Shown: positions 55,938 to 64,000 of the stretch, one piece after another
How the letters are laid out: every line of letters starts with the position of its first letter
Position numbering within the stretch: position 1 is the first letter of the stretch
Origin: Shewanella sp. SR44-3
GTDB lineage: Bacteria > Pseudomonadota > Gammaproteobacteria > Enterobacterales > Shewanellaceae
DNA length: 64,000 nt
Direction of reading: 5' to 3'
Assembly: GCF_014163735.1 (NCBI RefSeq)
Contig: NZ_JACJDV010000003.1
Span: forward strand, 124,001-188,000
Program-made: the position numbers and the translations under genes
Notes under the pieces: generated by a model
What the model saw: the letters and a program-made list of their open reading frames with translations, nothing else
The model's database searches: none
Told to the model about the DNA's origin: nothing

Positions 55938-56726
55938 ATGAGTAACATAATCAAAGTCGATGATTTGGACGTCATCATAGAAGGTCGTGGTGAAGAAACG
56001 ATAGTTATGATCCATGGTTGGCCCGACACCTACAGATTGTGGGATAACCAAGTTGAGGTACTCAAAGATAAATACCGCTGTGTTCGCTTTACCTTGCCGG
56101 GCTATGAACTGGACTCCGACAGGCGTATGTACTCACTAGAAGACATAATCGCCAAGATTAACTCAGTTGTCGATGCCGTGAGTGATGGTAAACCTGTCAC
56201 TTTACTCTTGCACGACTGGGGTTGCTTCTTTGGGTACCAGTTTTATCTAAGAAATGATAAAAAAGTAAATAAAATCATTGGAGTAGATATAGGTGACGCT
56301 GGGTCTGGCGATCATATATTAAGCCTTAAAGTGAAGCTATTTATGTTCAGCTACCAGATGTGGCTAGCACTGGCTTGGAAGCTCGGTGGCAGCTTAGGTG
56401 ACACCATGACGCGTTTTATGGCTAAAGTGCTCAAGGCTCCTGGGGAACCTAAGCTTATTACTTCCTCCATGACCTATTCCTACTACTGGAAATGGAGTCA
56501 TACCCTCACAGGTAAACCCCTAGGCAACCTGCCACTGGTTGTGAGCTGTCCACTGCTATTTATGTATGGCAAGAATAAACCCGGCATGTTCCATTCTAAA
56601 GAATGGGAACACAAGATGGCGTCTATCCCAGGTAATGAAGTGGTCGCTTTCGATACTCGTCACTGGATCATGGCCGAAGCGCCAGAGAAGTTTAATCAGG
56701 TCATGTTACAGTGGTTAGGCCATTAA
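55938..56726 (+). CDS. Alpha/beta hydrolase with aspartate nucleophile
   Basis: A 262-residue hydrolase resembling epoxide hydrolases or haloalkane dehalogenases. HGWPD (residues 26-30) is the oxyanion HGxP motif; the nucleophile is an aspartate, D93, in LLLHDWGCFFGY; the catalytic histidine is probably H242 (DTRHWIMAEAPEKF). A tryptophan directly after the nucleophile is typical of dehalogenases and epoxide hydrolases. Cytoplasmic, no signal. AATAGGAAGGCAAGTAT before the ATG. The true substrate is not inferable. Confidence 0.88.
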   Translation: MSNIIKVDDLDVIIEGRGEETIVMIHGWPDTYRLWDNQVEVLKDKYRCVRFTLPGYELDSDRRMYSLEDIIAKINSVVDAVSDGKPVTLLLHDWGCFFGYQFYLRNDKKVNKIIGVDIGDAGSGDHILSLKVKLFMFSYQMWLALAWKLGGSLGDTMTRFMAKVLKAPGEPKLITSSMTYSYYWKWSHTLTGKPLGNLPLVVSCPLLFMYGKNKPGMFHSKEWEHKMASIPGNEVVAFDTRHWIMAEAPEKFNQVMLQWLGH

Positions 56727-56799
56727 ACATCTGGTTAATAACATGTCAGCTAACGCTTTTAAACTCATGCTGAATGGCCAGACAAGCAATGCTATCAGT

Positions 56800-56845
56800 A
56801 TTCAACCACCAAGAGGCACTGCAAAGCGCCTGTTGGTGGTTTAGC
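56800..56845 (+). terminator. Possible terminator of the alpha/beta hydrolase gene
   Basis: Arms AACCACCAA (56804-56812) and TTGGTGGTT (56833-56841), extended by AGGC/GCCT across a mismatch. Only a short T-run (TTT) follows. Confidence 0.55.
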
Positions 56846-56890
56846 AGCGACAACACTCATGCAAGTGCTTATCGTGGTTTAAATTAACCC

Positions 56891-57484
56891 TTAGGCCACA
56901 GTTTGTAGCTGCCTATCATGAGGAACACTCAATAGCACTAACGCACAAATTGCACCCAACAAGGCTAGACCCATATCGGACTGGGTATCCCAAATGTAGC
57001 CTTGAGTGCCTAAGAAGGCCTCGGCATTCTCACCCGTTGCTAGGGCAACCCACCATTCGAGTAATTCATAAAAGGCACTAAAACCTAAACAAATAGACAC
57101 TATGATGTAATTGAGCCAAGCCTTGCTGTTCACCACACTTTTACGAATAAGGATTTCTCTGGCCAACAACGCAGGCACAAAACCTTGGAAAAAATGCCCC
57201 ACTTTGTCGTAGTTATTTCTTTCTGAGCCAAAAAGACCATCGAAAAAAGGCACTTCTGCATAGGTGTAATGCCCCCCCACCATTAACACTAAGCAATGGA
57301 GTAAAATAAAGCCGTACAGTAGCGGAGTGAGCCTAAAAGATTTATAGCTAAATATTAACAATGCCGCACCAATCACAGCCGGAACGACTTCAAGAAACCA
57401 GGTAAAGTGATCTTTAGGGTTAATGCCAGACCAAATCAGTGTTCCAGCAAAGATAATCATCCATATAATATTAATTTTACACAC
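56891..57484 (-). CDS. yjdF: DUF2238 membrane protein YjdF
   Basis: A 197-residue integral membrane protein of the DUF2238/YjdF family, function unknown. Six or so hydrophobic segments; the family signature YDKVGHFFQGFVPALLAREIL (residues about 96-116) and AFYELLEWWVALATGENAEAFLGTQGYIWDTQSDMGLALLGAICAL (about 135-180) are clear. Convergent with the alpha/beta hydrolase gene. Alternative starts: M1 or M9 (IWMIIF). Confidence 0.9.
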   Translation of the reverse strand: MCKINIIWMIIFAGTLIWSGINPKDHFTWFLEVVPAVIGAALLIFSYKSFRLTPLLYGFILLHCLVLMVGGHYTYAEVPFFDGLFGSERNNYDKVGHFFQGFVPALLAREILIRKSVVNSKAWLNYIIVSICLGFSAFYELLEWWVALATGENAEAFLGTQGYIWDTQSDMGLALLGAICALVLLSVPHDRQLQTVA

Positions 57485-57820
57485 TCCTCAATAAGCATAT
57501 CTTTAACGCAGGTTATCTTAAAAGCCGCGCTAACCAAAGCCTTTATAATGACCAATTTAAGCCTCATCTAAGTAAATCAGCCATAGAGTGCTTTAATTTT
57601 TTGCTACTTGATGCAAGTTGTTTAGCTGAGATGCCCCAACCAGAGCTAGCTCAAAGTCAGCAGTCAAACTGTTGCAGTGCAATTTTAGATTCAAACTTGA
57701 ACTTTGCGCTGATAACAAGGCGAATTTATGCGTCAATAGCTAGCCTATGTAGTGTAAAGGAATAATGCTGTTAGCGGTGCAAATGACTGTTTGATATGCA
57801 TTTATTATCCCGAGCTGAAG
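57485..57820. other. Intergenic region between yjdF and an orphan reading frame
   Basis: 336 bases, with the yjdF promoter expected near 57490-57580. I see no repeat, terminator with T-run or small gene in it. Confidence 0.4.
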
Positions 57821-58198
57821 TTAACTAAAAAATGCCGCTAGCAGTAAAGCCAAGCGCTTAGCGCTGCTTAGGCAAAATAGAATAATTGAATAGCGTTTCA
57901 GCTTAGGAAAAATATCATGGCACAAGCATGAGTCTTGCTTATGCAGGGACATGCGGACGATGGGAAATAACAAAGTCTTAAGCTTATAGTCTTCTCCCTG
58001 GATCTGCACATCAAAGCGTGTATATGGCCGCCACAAAAAGCGTGAAAATAACTCTTTGCTACCAAATTCAGCCTCTACATGCAGCAACAATTTACCGCTC
58101 AGGCCATGGTAATGAAAAGATACAAGCTGTTGGTTTATCTCTAACTCTGTTTTGAACCTTAATATGGTTAATATCCTTATATGGCGAAAACAATCAAT
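57821..58198 (-). pseudogene. Orphan reading frame after the export operon, no usual start codon
   Basis: The frame is open from just after a stop at 58199-58201 to TAA at 57821-57823 (125 codons) but contains no ATG or GTG start near its beginning; the first TTG is at 58090, giving 89 residues. The N-terminal half looks protein-like (KTELEINQQLVSFHYHGLSGKLLLHVEAEFG), the rest reads RPYTRFDVQIQGEDYKLKTLLFPIVRMSLHKQDSCLC. Family not recognised. It lies 42 bases after the last permease gene on the same strand. It may be a remnant of a longer gene, an unusual start, or chance. Confidence 0.35.
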
Positions 58199-58240
58199 TC
58201 AAGGCAATAAGCACTCACCTTTAACATCTCACCCTAACAC

Positions 58241-59419
58241 TTAGCCAACGCTAAGATCCCTTAACTCCTTATGATACCTGTGTTGGCGATAACGGTGTTG
58301 GCGATAGTTAACTCCGATAATCGCCAGCATAAAGAAGACAACAAACAGCCCCCAAAGTTGCAGCCAAAGCCCTATCAAACTGTGCCAATCAGCGCCCATT
58401 TGGGTAAGTTTAAGCAGCCCCATCATGGCAGGCACAGCTGGAATCGCTTGGGATAGCCAAATCAAAGGCGCAGGGATCAGCTCCAATGGCCACACAAAGC
58501 CTGAGACAAATAATATCGGCATAGACACAAGCAACAGCACTTGTGTCGGTAAATCCCTACGAGTAAACAGGCAGCTAAATGCCACCCCTGCGGCGGCCGT
58601 CGCCAAAAGAAAAGCAAACATAAGTAAGCCCAGCGCTAAGGGCGAACCTTGTAAGGTTAAATCATAGGCATAGAAGCAGAAGCCTAGATAAAAACTGGTT
58701 AAATAAGCATACATACACAAAAGTGCCACTATGCGACTGCAGACTAACTCAAGCGCCGATACTTGCTGCCAATAACCTTCACGCTGCCATTGTCCAGCCC
58801 CTAAGATACCACTGGCAATAAGCAACGTCTGATGCAATACCAATAACAATACTGCGGGCACCACATAGGGAAGATAACCTAAACCTTGGTTAAACACAGG
58901 CACAGCATTAAGGGTCACGGGGTTTAGTGATAATTCTGCCTGCTTGGCCTGAACCCCGCTACTAAGCAAACCCACCAGCTGCACTTTTTTAGCGGCATCG
59001 AGGCCAGAGGCCACCAACCCTTCTGCAATAGCCGAATAAATTAAGAAATAATTAGCATCGCCGCCATAGCTTAAGGTGACACCTTTACCTAAGATTAAAT
59101 CTCGGCGAAATCCCTCAGGGATCACCAACAAACCATGGGCTTTATCGGCTTCTATCCACTCCTTTGCACTAGTGATAGAGTCCAATGACACAGACAATGC
59201 TATTTTAGGACTGGCATCCACATGGCGTGCTAAGGTGCGGCTCAAGCTAGATTTATCCAAATCGACCAACACAATTTTCTGTTCGGTCGCTACCTGATTA
59301 AGATAAGGCAAGGGGTATAACAGAGCATAAAAAATCACCCCACCAAACAAGGTTAATGCGATAGCCTTATCTTTGATTAAATGTTTAATGTCTAAGTAGA
59401 CTAACTGCAAAAACGGCAT
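58241..59419 (-). CDS. ABC-2-type export permease, second of the operon
   Basis: A 392-residue inner-membrane permease of the ABC-2 (YhhJ/YbhR-like) type: an N-terminal helix (IALTLFGGVIFYALLYPLPYL), a large periplasmic domain (about 40-185) and five C-terminal helices (VPAVLLLVLHQTLLIASGIL ... LQLWGLFVVFFMLAIIG). I start it at ATG 59419, which overlaps the stop of the preceding permease (TAATG) with GGAGG in front; the frame is open 40 codons further. It is followed by no ATPase gene. Confidence 0.88.
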   Translation of the reverse strand: MPFLQLVYLDIKHLIKDKAIALTLFGGVIFYALLYPLPYLNQVATEQKIVLVDLDKSSLSRTLARHVDASPKIALSVSLDSITSAKEWIEADKAHGLLVIPEGFRRDLILGKGVTLSYGGDANYFLIYSAIAEGLVASGLDAAKKVQLVGLLSSGVQAKQAELSLNPVTLNAVPVFNQGLGYLPYVVPAVLLLVLHQTLLIASGILGAGQWQREGYWQQVSALELVCSRIVALLCMYAYLTSFYLGFCFYAYDLTLQGSPLALGLLMFAFLLATAAAGVAFSCLFTRRDLPTQVLLLVSMPILFVSGFVWPLELIPAPLIWLSQAIPAVPAMMGLLKLTQMGADWHSLIGLWLQLWGLFVVFFMLAIIGVNYRQHRYRQHRYHKELRDLSVG

Positions 59420-60612
59420 TAAATGCCTCCTGACTGCGAAGGCAAAGTGTTCAAACTTCCCGCCTTGCATAAGCCTAAGGCTTCTCTTTGACGCCGCACT
59501 AAATAAAAAATTAATGGGATAAGCAGTAAGAAGCCCCAATAACTGGCCACTTGCTGCAACATATTAAACCAACTCTGACCATAACTAACGACACCCACAT
59601 GAGTTTCGATATAGTGACTCGAAGGCATGAGTTGACGCCACCACTGAGCTAACACTGGCATGTTCTCAGTGGGAAAAGTAATTCCCATAAAAGGGAATGC
59701 TGGGGCAAATAAAGCCGTACAAAAGCTCACTAGCCGAGTCGCATCTAAGAGCAAAAAGAAAATAGCCAACACAATCAACCACACAGCCGATACCATGAGT
59801 AATTGCGCTAGTAATAACTGACCAAACTTACCCGCTAAAGGCAAAGCAAGATATTGATATAAAACGGCTAAAATAAGTCTTCCTTGTAAGATCAGTAAAG
59901 GAGTGTAAAGTAAAAACTTCACCCCTATGACCCGCCAAATCCCCGCGCGATAGCATTGGGCTAACATGCCTAAACGCACCTCACGGCTTAAACTATTGGC
60001 AAACACTAACATGGCCAATAACTGCCCAAGGGCAATTAACACTGGCGGCAATAAAAACACTAGATAGTTATTGTTCATATTAAACAAAGGCGTGACTTGG
60101 CTAGTCACAGGCCTAAGGCGAGTTTTCACCTTAATTTTAGGCACTCCTGCGGCCAACTGCTTGACCCCGGCAAGCTCAGACAATCGCGCCCCTAAGCTTT
60201 GCTGAATTTGGCTTGCCAGTAATTTTCCCACCAGCAAAAATTGCCCTGTATAACGTATATCAATCACAGGCTGCTTAGCTGTGAGTAAATCTTTTCTAAG
60301 TCCGTAAGGCAGCACTACCATGGCATAGACTTTCGCCTCTCTCATGGCTTGTTGAGCACTAAGTACATCTGGGTAGCTAATAGGGGTTATCACTGGGCTT
60401 GCCGCTAAATTTCGTCCTAAACTGCGGCTTAGCTGGGTCATATCTTGATCGACTAAAGCCACAGGTAATCCCCGTGGCAAACCCGCGCTGAATAACCACC
60501 AAAGCATTAAAATACCTAGCAATGGTAAATAACTCACCAAAGCCAACTGCCATGGATCTTGCCATAGTGCTTTGAGTTCTCGAACGACTAACGCACTAAG
60601 AGGTGGGCGCAT
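59419..60612 (-). CDS. ABC-2-type export permease, first of the operon
   Basis: A 397-residue permease of the same family as the following gene: MRPPLSALVVRELKALWQDPWQLALVSYLPLLGILMLWWLFSAGLPRGLPVALVDQDMTQLSRSLGRNLAASP is typical of the YhhJ/YbhS subgroup, with a periplasmic domain (about 40-180) and C-terminal helices (VFLLPPVLIALGQLLAMLVFANSL ... VASYWGFLLLIPLIFYLV). The genes overlap by one base with the next (TAATG), so they are translated together and probably form a heterodimer. No Walker motifs. 21 bases after the HlyD gene. Confidence 0.9.
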   Translation of the reverse strand: MRPPLSALVVRELKALWQDPWQLALVSYLPLLGILMLWWLFSAGLPRGLPVALVDQDMTQLSRSLGRNLAASPVITPISYPDVLSAQQAMREAKVYAMVVLPYGLRKDLLTAKQPVIDIRYTGQFLLVGKLLASQIQQSLGARLSELAGVKQLAAGVPKIKVKTRLRPVTSQVTPLFNMNNNYLVFLLPPVLIALGQLLAMLVFANSLSREVRLGMLAQCYRAGIWRVIGVKFLLYTPLLILQGRLILAVLYQYLALPLAGKFGQLLLAQLLMVSAVWLIVLAIFFLLLDATRLVSFCTALFAPAFPFMGITFPTENMPVLAQWWRQLMPSSHYIETHVGVVSYGQSWFNMLQQVASYWGFLLLIPLIFYLVRRQREALGLCKAGSLNTLPSQSGGI

Positions 60613-60633
60613 GATAAATCACCACTAAGTTAG

Positions 60634-61605
60634 TTACCATTGAATTAAGGCAGACATGCCGACGCGTAGCCCATCGATAGTGGCTACGGGACGCAGTTCA
60701 ACTTCAAAGGTGCGCATATCAAAATCATGACCGCTTTCGGTAGCCCGCCAAGTGGCAAAATCGCCCATCACGCTGATATGAGTCACTTCAAAGGGATAGC
60801 TCTGTTTAAGTGCTGGCAGAGTCAGACGCACTTGCTGTCCTAAGGTAAATTCAGATAGCAAATCTTCACGCACCTGAAACACAGCCCAAGCATCTTGCAT
60901 ATCCATTAAGCTCACCACAGGAAAACCGCTAGGGGCGAGCTCACCCGCTTGCAGCAATACTTCACTAACCTCGGCATTTTTTGGGGATAACATTTGGCTG
61001 TCGGCTAAAATAGCGCTGACTTCAGCTACCGCCCCTTGGGCCCTACGCTGATTTGCAGCGGCGGCAAGTTTAGTCTCATCACGGGCACCTTCATTAGCCA
61101 TTTGGTACATAGCATAGGCAGCTTGCTCTGTGTATTTAGCAGCCTGCCAACGGGTAAAAGCTTCATCCCTTTGCTGACGAGACAAAACCCCATCGGTAAA
61201 TAACTGCTCTAAACGCTTAAACGTAGTATGGCTAAAATCACTGGCCGCCTTGGCTTTTTGCCATTGATCTTTTGCTGCCATAACTTGTTGTTTACGGGCG
61301 CCGTTATTAGCCTCTAATACCATGGCCTGAGCCGCGTCTTGGCCACCCTGTGCCTGCATTAATTTGGCATCAAGTTCAGGGCTATTGATAGCAAACAGTA
61401 AGTCGCCTTCTTTTACTTGATCCCCACGCCGAACCAACACTTGCTCTAAACGACCTGGTACTTTAGAAGAGATATTATATTCCCTAGCTTCAATTTGCCC
61501 CTGTAACAATAGAGGTTTAGGCGCAAACGCAAGATGCAGGCCATAAGCAAGGACACAGCCTAATACCCCTAAGGCAAGCGGGGCTAAAATACGGTTAGCT
61601 TGCAT
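60634..61605 (-). CDS. HlyD-type membrane fusion protein
   Basis: A 323-residue periplasmic adaptor. One N-terminal membrane anchor (ILAPLALGVLGCVLAYGLHLAF), then LLQGQIEAREYNISSKVPGRLEQVLVRRGDQVKEGDLLFAINSPELDAKLMQAQ (lipoyl-like half), a coiled-coil hairpin (about 75-190, VLEANNGARKQQVMAAKDQWQKAK) and the second half LLQAGELAPSGFPVVSLMDMQDAWAVFQVREDLLSEF. It should bridge the inner-membrane permeases and the TolC-type channel of the operon. I chose ATG 61605, 7 bases after GGAG; the stop of the upstream gene ends 2 bases before it. Confidence 0.9.
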   Translation of the reverse strand: MQANRILAPLALGVLGCVLAYGLHLAFAPKPLLLQGQIEAREYNISSKVPGRLEQVLVRRGDQVKEGDLLFAINSPELDAKLMQAQGGQDAAQAMVLEANNGARKQQVMAAKDQWQKAKAASDFSHTTFKRLEQLFTDGVLSRQQRDEAFTRWQAAKYTEQAAYAMYQMANEGARDETKLAAAANQRRAQGAVAEVSAILADSQMLSPKNAEVSEVLLQAGELAPSGFPVVSLMDMQDAWAVFQVREDLLSEFTLGQQVRLTLPALKQSYPFEVTHISVMGDFATWRATESGHDFDMRTFEVELRPVATIDGLRVGMSALIQW

Positions 61606-61606
61606 G

Positions 61607-63091
61607 TTATTTCTCCAAGCTGTTGCTATTATTGATAAATTCATCAAGCTGACCACTTATCGACATCAGGCTAGCATAGGCCTGTAGATAGCGATATTTG
61701 GCAGCTAACTGCTGGGTGTGCACGGCTTTGAGTTTGATCTCGGCATCCACCCTGTCTATGGACGTCGATAAGCCCTGATTAAAAGCAATATCTCGTAATC
61801 GTAGGTTTTCTGTTGCTAAAGCCAAGCTGGTATCCAGAGACTGACTTTCTTCCTGTGCTTGCAAGAGCTGGCGGTAGTTTTGATCAAGCAACAAGCTCAA
61901 GTCTTGCTGAGTTTGCGCCTTAGTGTAACGGGCTTGTAGCAAGGCGCTCTTAGCCGCCCTCACCTTACCGCTGCGGCCATCTCGGCTAATTAACGGCATA
62001 GTCAGACCAACGCCAACCATCCAATCAGGCTCCATTTGCGATAACGCGCTGTCATCTTCATACAAGGTATAGTTGCCGTACAAAAACACCTTAGGTTTAT
62101 ATCGGCCCTTCTCCACATCAATCAGGCCGCTGGCTTGAGCCTCTTTGGCCTGAAGCAGTTTAAGTGCTGGGTGCTGTTTGATGGTGAGCTGGGATAAATA
62201 AGGCAAAGAAGGAGGCTCATCGAGCATAAAAAGCGTCGAATATAAGTTCACTGAGGGCAGCTTTAACATTCGCGCCATGGCAATATTGGCCATTTCCCAT
62301 TGCCGCACTGCGCTGGCTAAATTGATTTTGCCATTGTTGTAGGCAACTTCAGCATTAAGCACTTCAACTCTAGCTATCTGCCCTTGCTGCTCACGCTTAG
62401 TGGCATGCGCTAAATGCACGGCTAAAGAATCCACTAACGTCTGGTTAGTTTCAACCAGAGCTTTAGCAACAGCAACCCCATAATAGCGATTCACTAGGAG
62501 GACAAATAACTCTCGAGTCGCTAAGACTTGCTGCTGTATTTTTTCGCTCACTTCAGCCTTATGTATCCCTTGAGCTGCAGTAATTTGACCACCAGTATAA
62601 ATAGGCCACATGGCTTTTAAACTGGTGCGAAAGATATCTTGCTCTGAAAAAGCAAATTCACTCGGCAGCGCCGCTAACATTTGCCCTAGCGCTGGCGGCA
62701 AACTTTTAGGGTCAATGCCTAAATCAGCAACTTCTAGGCCTAAGGGTTTTTCCAGTAGGGTATAGCTGCTCGTAAGCTGTAAAGACGGCCAGCCCAGATC
62801 TTCACCAGCCTCTTCAAGGCCTTTTGCGCGAGCGACTTGCGCCGCTTGAGCTTGCTGTGAATCACTGACTTTTTGCAGTTGCTGCCAGGCCTTAGCAAAG
62901 GATAAAGCGCTTACCTCATCCGCAAACAAGGGTTGACTGACAAGAGCAAACACACAGGTAAATGCTAAACTCATCAAGCTTTTAGACAGCCCTTGTGACT
63001 GCTGCGACAATTGTTGTGACGGCTCTTGAACAAGCCCTTTGGCTAAATTACAGCGCCGTAATAAGGCGCAGCTTTGATCATAGAAGTTCAT
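61607..63091 (-). CDS. TolC-family outer membrane efflux protein of the export operon
   Basis: A 494-residue outer-membrane channel. A signal (MSLAFTCVFALVSQPLFA) lies about 40 residues inside the frame, preceded by a polar, glutamine-rich stretch, so the true start may be a later Met (MSLAF, residue 40). The rest shows TolC repeats: SAFAKAWQQLQKVSDSQQAQAAQVARAKGLEEAGEDLGWPSLQLTSSYTL, KIHKAEVSEKIQQQVLATRELFVLLVNRYYGVAVAKALV and ALATENLRLRDIAFNQGLSTSIDRVDAEIKL. A ribosome-binding site (AAGGATAGGT) precedes the ATG 63091 used here. Operon head; the dyad at 63102 is immediately upstream. Confidence 0.88.
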   Translation of the reverse strand: MNFYDQSCALLRRCNLAKGLVQEPSQQLSQQSQGLSKSLMSLAFTCVFALVSQPLFADEVSALSFAKAWQQLQKVSDSQQAQAAQVARAKGLEEAGEDLGWPSLQLTSSYTLLEKPLGLEVADLGIDPKSLPPALGQMLAALPSEFAFSEQDIFRTSLKAMWPIYTGGQITAAQGIHKAEVSEKIQQQVLATRELFVLLVNRYYGVAVAKALVETNQTLVDSLAVHLAHATKREQQGQIARVEVLNAEVAYNNGKINLASAVRQWEMANIAMARMLKLPSVNLYSTLFMLDEPPSLPYLSQLTIKQHPALKLLQAKEAQASGLIDVEKGRYKPKVFLYGNYTLYEDDSALSQMEPDWMVGVGLTMPLISRDGRSGKVRAAKSALLQARYTKAQTQQDLSLLLDQNYRQLLQAQEESQSLDTSLALATENLRLRDIAFNQGLSTSIDRVDAEIKLKAVHTQQLAAKYRYLQAYASLMSISGQLDEFINNSNSLEK

Positions 63092-63101
63092 ACCTATCCT
63101 T

Positions 63102-63121
63102 TTTAGAGCTTAAACTCTAAA
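63102..63121. promoter_or_regulatory. Dyad operator upstream of the export operon
   Basis: TTTAGAG-CTTAAA-CTCTAAA: perfect 7-base arms with a 6-base centre, just before the ribosome-binding site of the TolC-type gene. It has the same form as the tandem dyads at 50417-50452. On the minus strand TATACT lies 10 bases before it, a possible minus-10 box, so a bound repressor would sit over the start region. Confidence 0.6.
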
Positions 63122-63361
63122 CATGACTTCAAGTATACTCCCATAGCAGGCACAGCTCCATGTGTTAAATCAATCTTTAACTCAGTGAAAAGTATTAACT
63201 ATCAGTAAATACACCCCATTTTAGTCACCGCCAGCCAAGGTCACAATGCAAGCGCCGATGCATTCGTTCAGCTTTACTAATAGCAACAATCTGCTTACAT
63301 TAGCCTTATGCGGTAAATATTCTATCCCTTAAGTAAGTCGACCATAAACAAGGACTGTTAG

Positions 63362-64000
63362 ATGCGAGCTAAAGTTAAATTTCGAATACTCTTTTTACTG
63401 CTCGCTATTATCAGTGTCACTCTTGGGGTGCATTGGACGCCAAAGGCCTTAACCACAGATGCTGACGAGCTGAGTTTAGGCATTATTGCTGCCGTTTATT
63501 TTGTGCTCTTACCTTTGGCTTATTGGTATTGCATCATCAAGATTGGCGAGCAAAAACTGTGGAAGATGCTGGTTATTTTCAGCCTAAGTAGCTTGGTGGC
63601 CCGCTTAAGTTTCCCTGCTGATATCGCCCATTACTTTGAATTTATTGCCTGGCTGCGCTACCCCATTATTGGGGTGTTATTAGTGATTGAGTTATACCTC
63701 ATCGCGACTATTATTCGCGGCTTAATCAAGGTCAGAAAAGTGAAAGGTGACCCCAGAGTTGCCGCCATAGAAGCCTATAATCAGCAAGATGAAAAAGCCT
63801 TAGCCATGGCGTTTCTTGTCGCCAGTGAGCCAACAAACTGGTACTACGCCATTCCTAGATTTTCACGTAATCATCCAACCGCCATTACCTCGATTAACTT
63901 ATTAAGCGCTAAAGCTTGGCATTTATGTTTAATGCTTTCGGCCTGCTTATTAGCCTGTGTTACTAGCTACCTTTTATTGGTCAACTGGAGTGAGCTGGCC
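63362..64000 (+). CDS. Hypothetical membrane protein (cut by window end)
   Basis: The first 213 codons of a membrane protein, read to the window end without a stop. MRAKVKFRILFLLLAIISVTLGVHW is a first hydrophobic helix; IIAAVYFVLLPLAYWYCIIKIG, WLRYPIIGVLLVIELYLIATIIRGL and KAWHLCLMLSACLLACVTSYLLLV are further ones. A charged loop (KVRKVKGDPRVAAIEAYNQQDEKAL) separates two of them. Family not recognised. Ribosome-binding site AAGGA lies 8 bases before the ATG. Divergent from the export operon; the 270-base gap between them holds the dyad. Confidence 0.75.
   Translation, partial: MRAKVKFRILFLLLAIISVTLGVHWTPKALTTDADELSLGIIAAVYFVLLPLAYWYCIIKIGEQKLWKMLVIFSLSSLVARLSFPADIAHYFEFIAWLRYPIIGVLLVIELYLIATIIRGLIKVRKVKGDPRVAAIEAYNQQDEKALAMAFLVASEPTNWYYAIPRFSRNHPTAITSINLLSAKAWHLCLMLSACLLACVTSYLLLVNWSELA

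Noticed and set aside
63085-63125. MerR-type promoter (TTGAAG, 19-base spacer, TCTAAA) at the export operon
   Set aside because: Spacing is right, but the dyad runs into the minus-10 and the start would then fall within the ribosome-binding site; a repressor operator fits better.

Overview
The window reads as chromosomal DNA of a marine gammaproteobacterium, almost certainly Shewanella. I base this on protein similarity recalled from knowledge (TolC, PpiC, DeaD, ParE, UvrA), on the gene order tolC / nudF-yqiB-cpdA-yqiA-parE, and on a moderate-GC, densely coding chromosome with no phage, insertion sequence, CRISPR array, tRNA or rRNA. No database search was run; families are assigned from motifs visible in the translations.

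Layout. 1-6.4 kb (minus strand): parC (cut by the window edge), a PQQ-type sugar dehydrogenase, parE, yqiA, cpdA, yqiB and nudF. 6.7-8.0 kb: divergent tolC. 8.1-16.3 kb: an outer-membrane barrel, a DUF2333 and PCu(A)C copper-chaperone pair, an enoyl-CoA hydratase, a three-gene small envelope operon behind a sigma-54-like promoter, dusA, a DUF3012 lipoprotein, a SpoIIAA-like protein, arfB, aroQ and an RNA methyltransferase. 16.3-22.5 kb: phoD, a CBS protein, a secreted nuclease and a beta-CASP RNase-like protein. 22.8-31.7 kb: a complete chemotaxis operon (mcp, cheY, STAS, cheA, mcp, cheW, cheR, cheD, cheB). 31.8-41 kb: ppiB, a TPR-TonB protein, a POT peptide transporter with a divergent membrane-bound winged-helix/TPR regulator, an M3 peptidase, a periplasmic binding protein and ppiC. 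41.6-50.1 kb: ssb, yajR, uvrA, an M28 peptidase and deaD. 50.5-54.3 kb: an unusual four-gene envelope operon (two related DUF5692-type membrane proteins, an outer-membrane barrel and a chalcone-isomerase-like periplasmic protein). 54.3-57.5 kb: a membrane MCP, an alpha/beta hydrolase and yjdF. 57.8-63.1 kb (minus): a TolC-HlyD-permease-permease export operon with no ATPase gene, and finally a divergent membrane protein cut by the window end.

Most notable observations. (1) The DUF5692 operon carries two tandem dyads of the form TAGAG-N6-CTCTA, and the export operon 12 kb away carries the same dyad just before its first ribosome-binding site, which suggests one shared regulator encoded elsewhere. 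Each gene of the DUF5692 operon is followed within about 12 bases by its own strong hairpin. (2) A near-consensus sigma-54 promoter with an IHF-like site precedes three tiny envelope genes, one PspC-like, which looks like an uncharacterised phage-shock-type stress operon. (3) The CheA of the chemotaxis operon contains two tandem motifs resembling the cyclic-di-GMP-binding MshEN domain between its phosphotransfer and dimerisation regions. (4) The winged-helix regulator next to the peptide transporter has conserved coding sequence upstream of its first ATG with no usual start codon, and the intergenic region carries four phased GGTGAA repeats.
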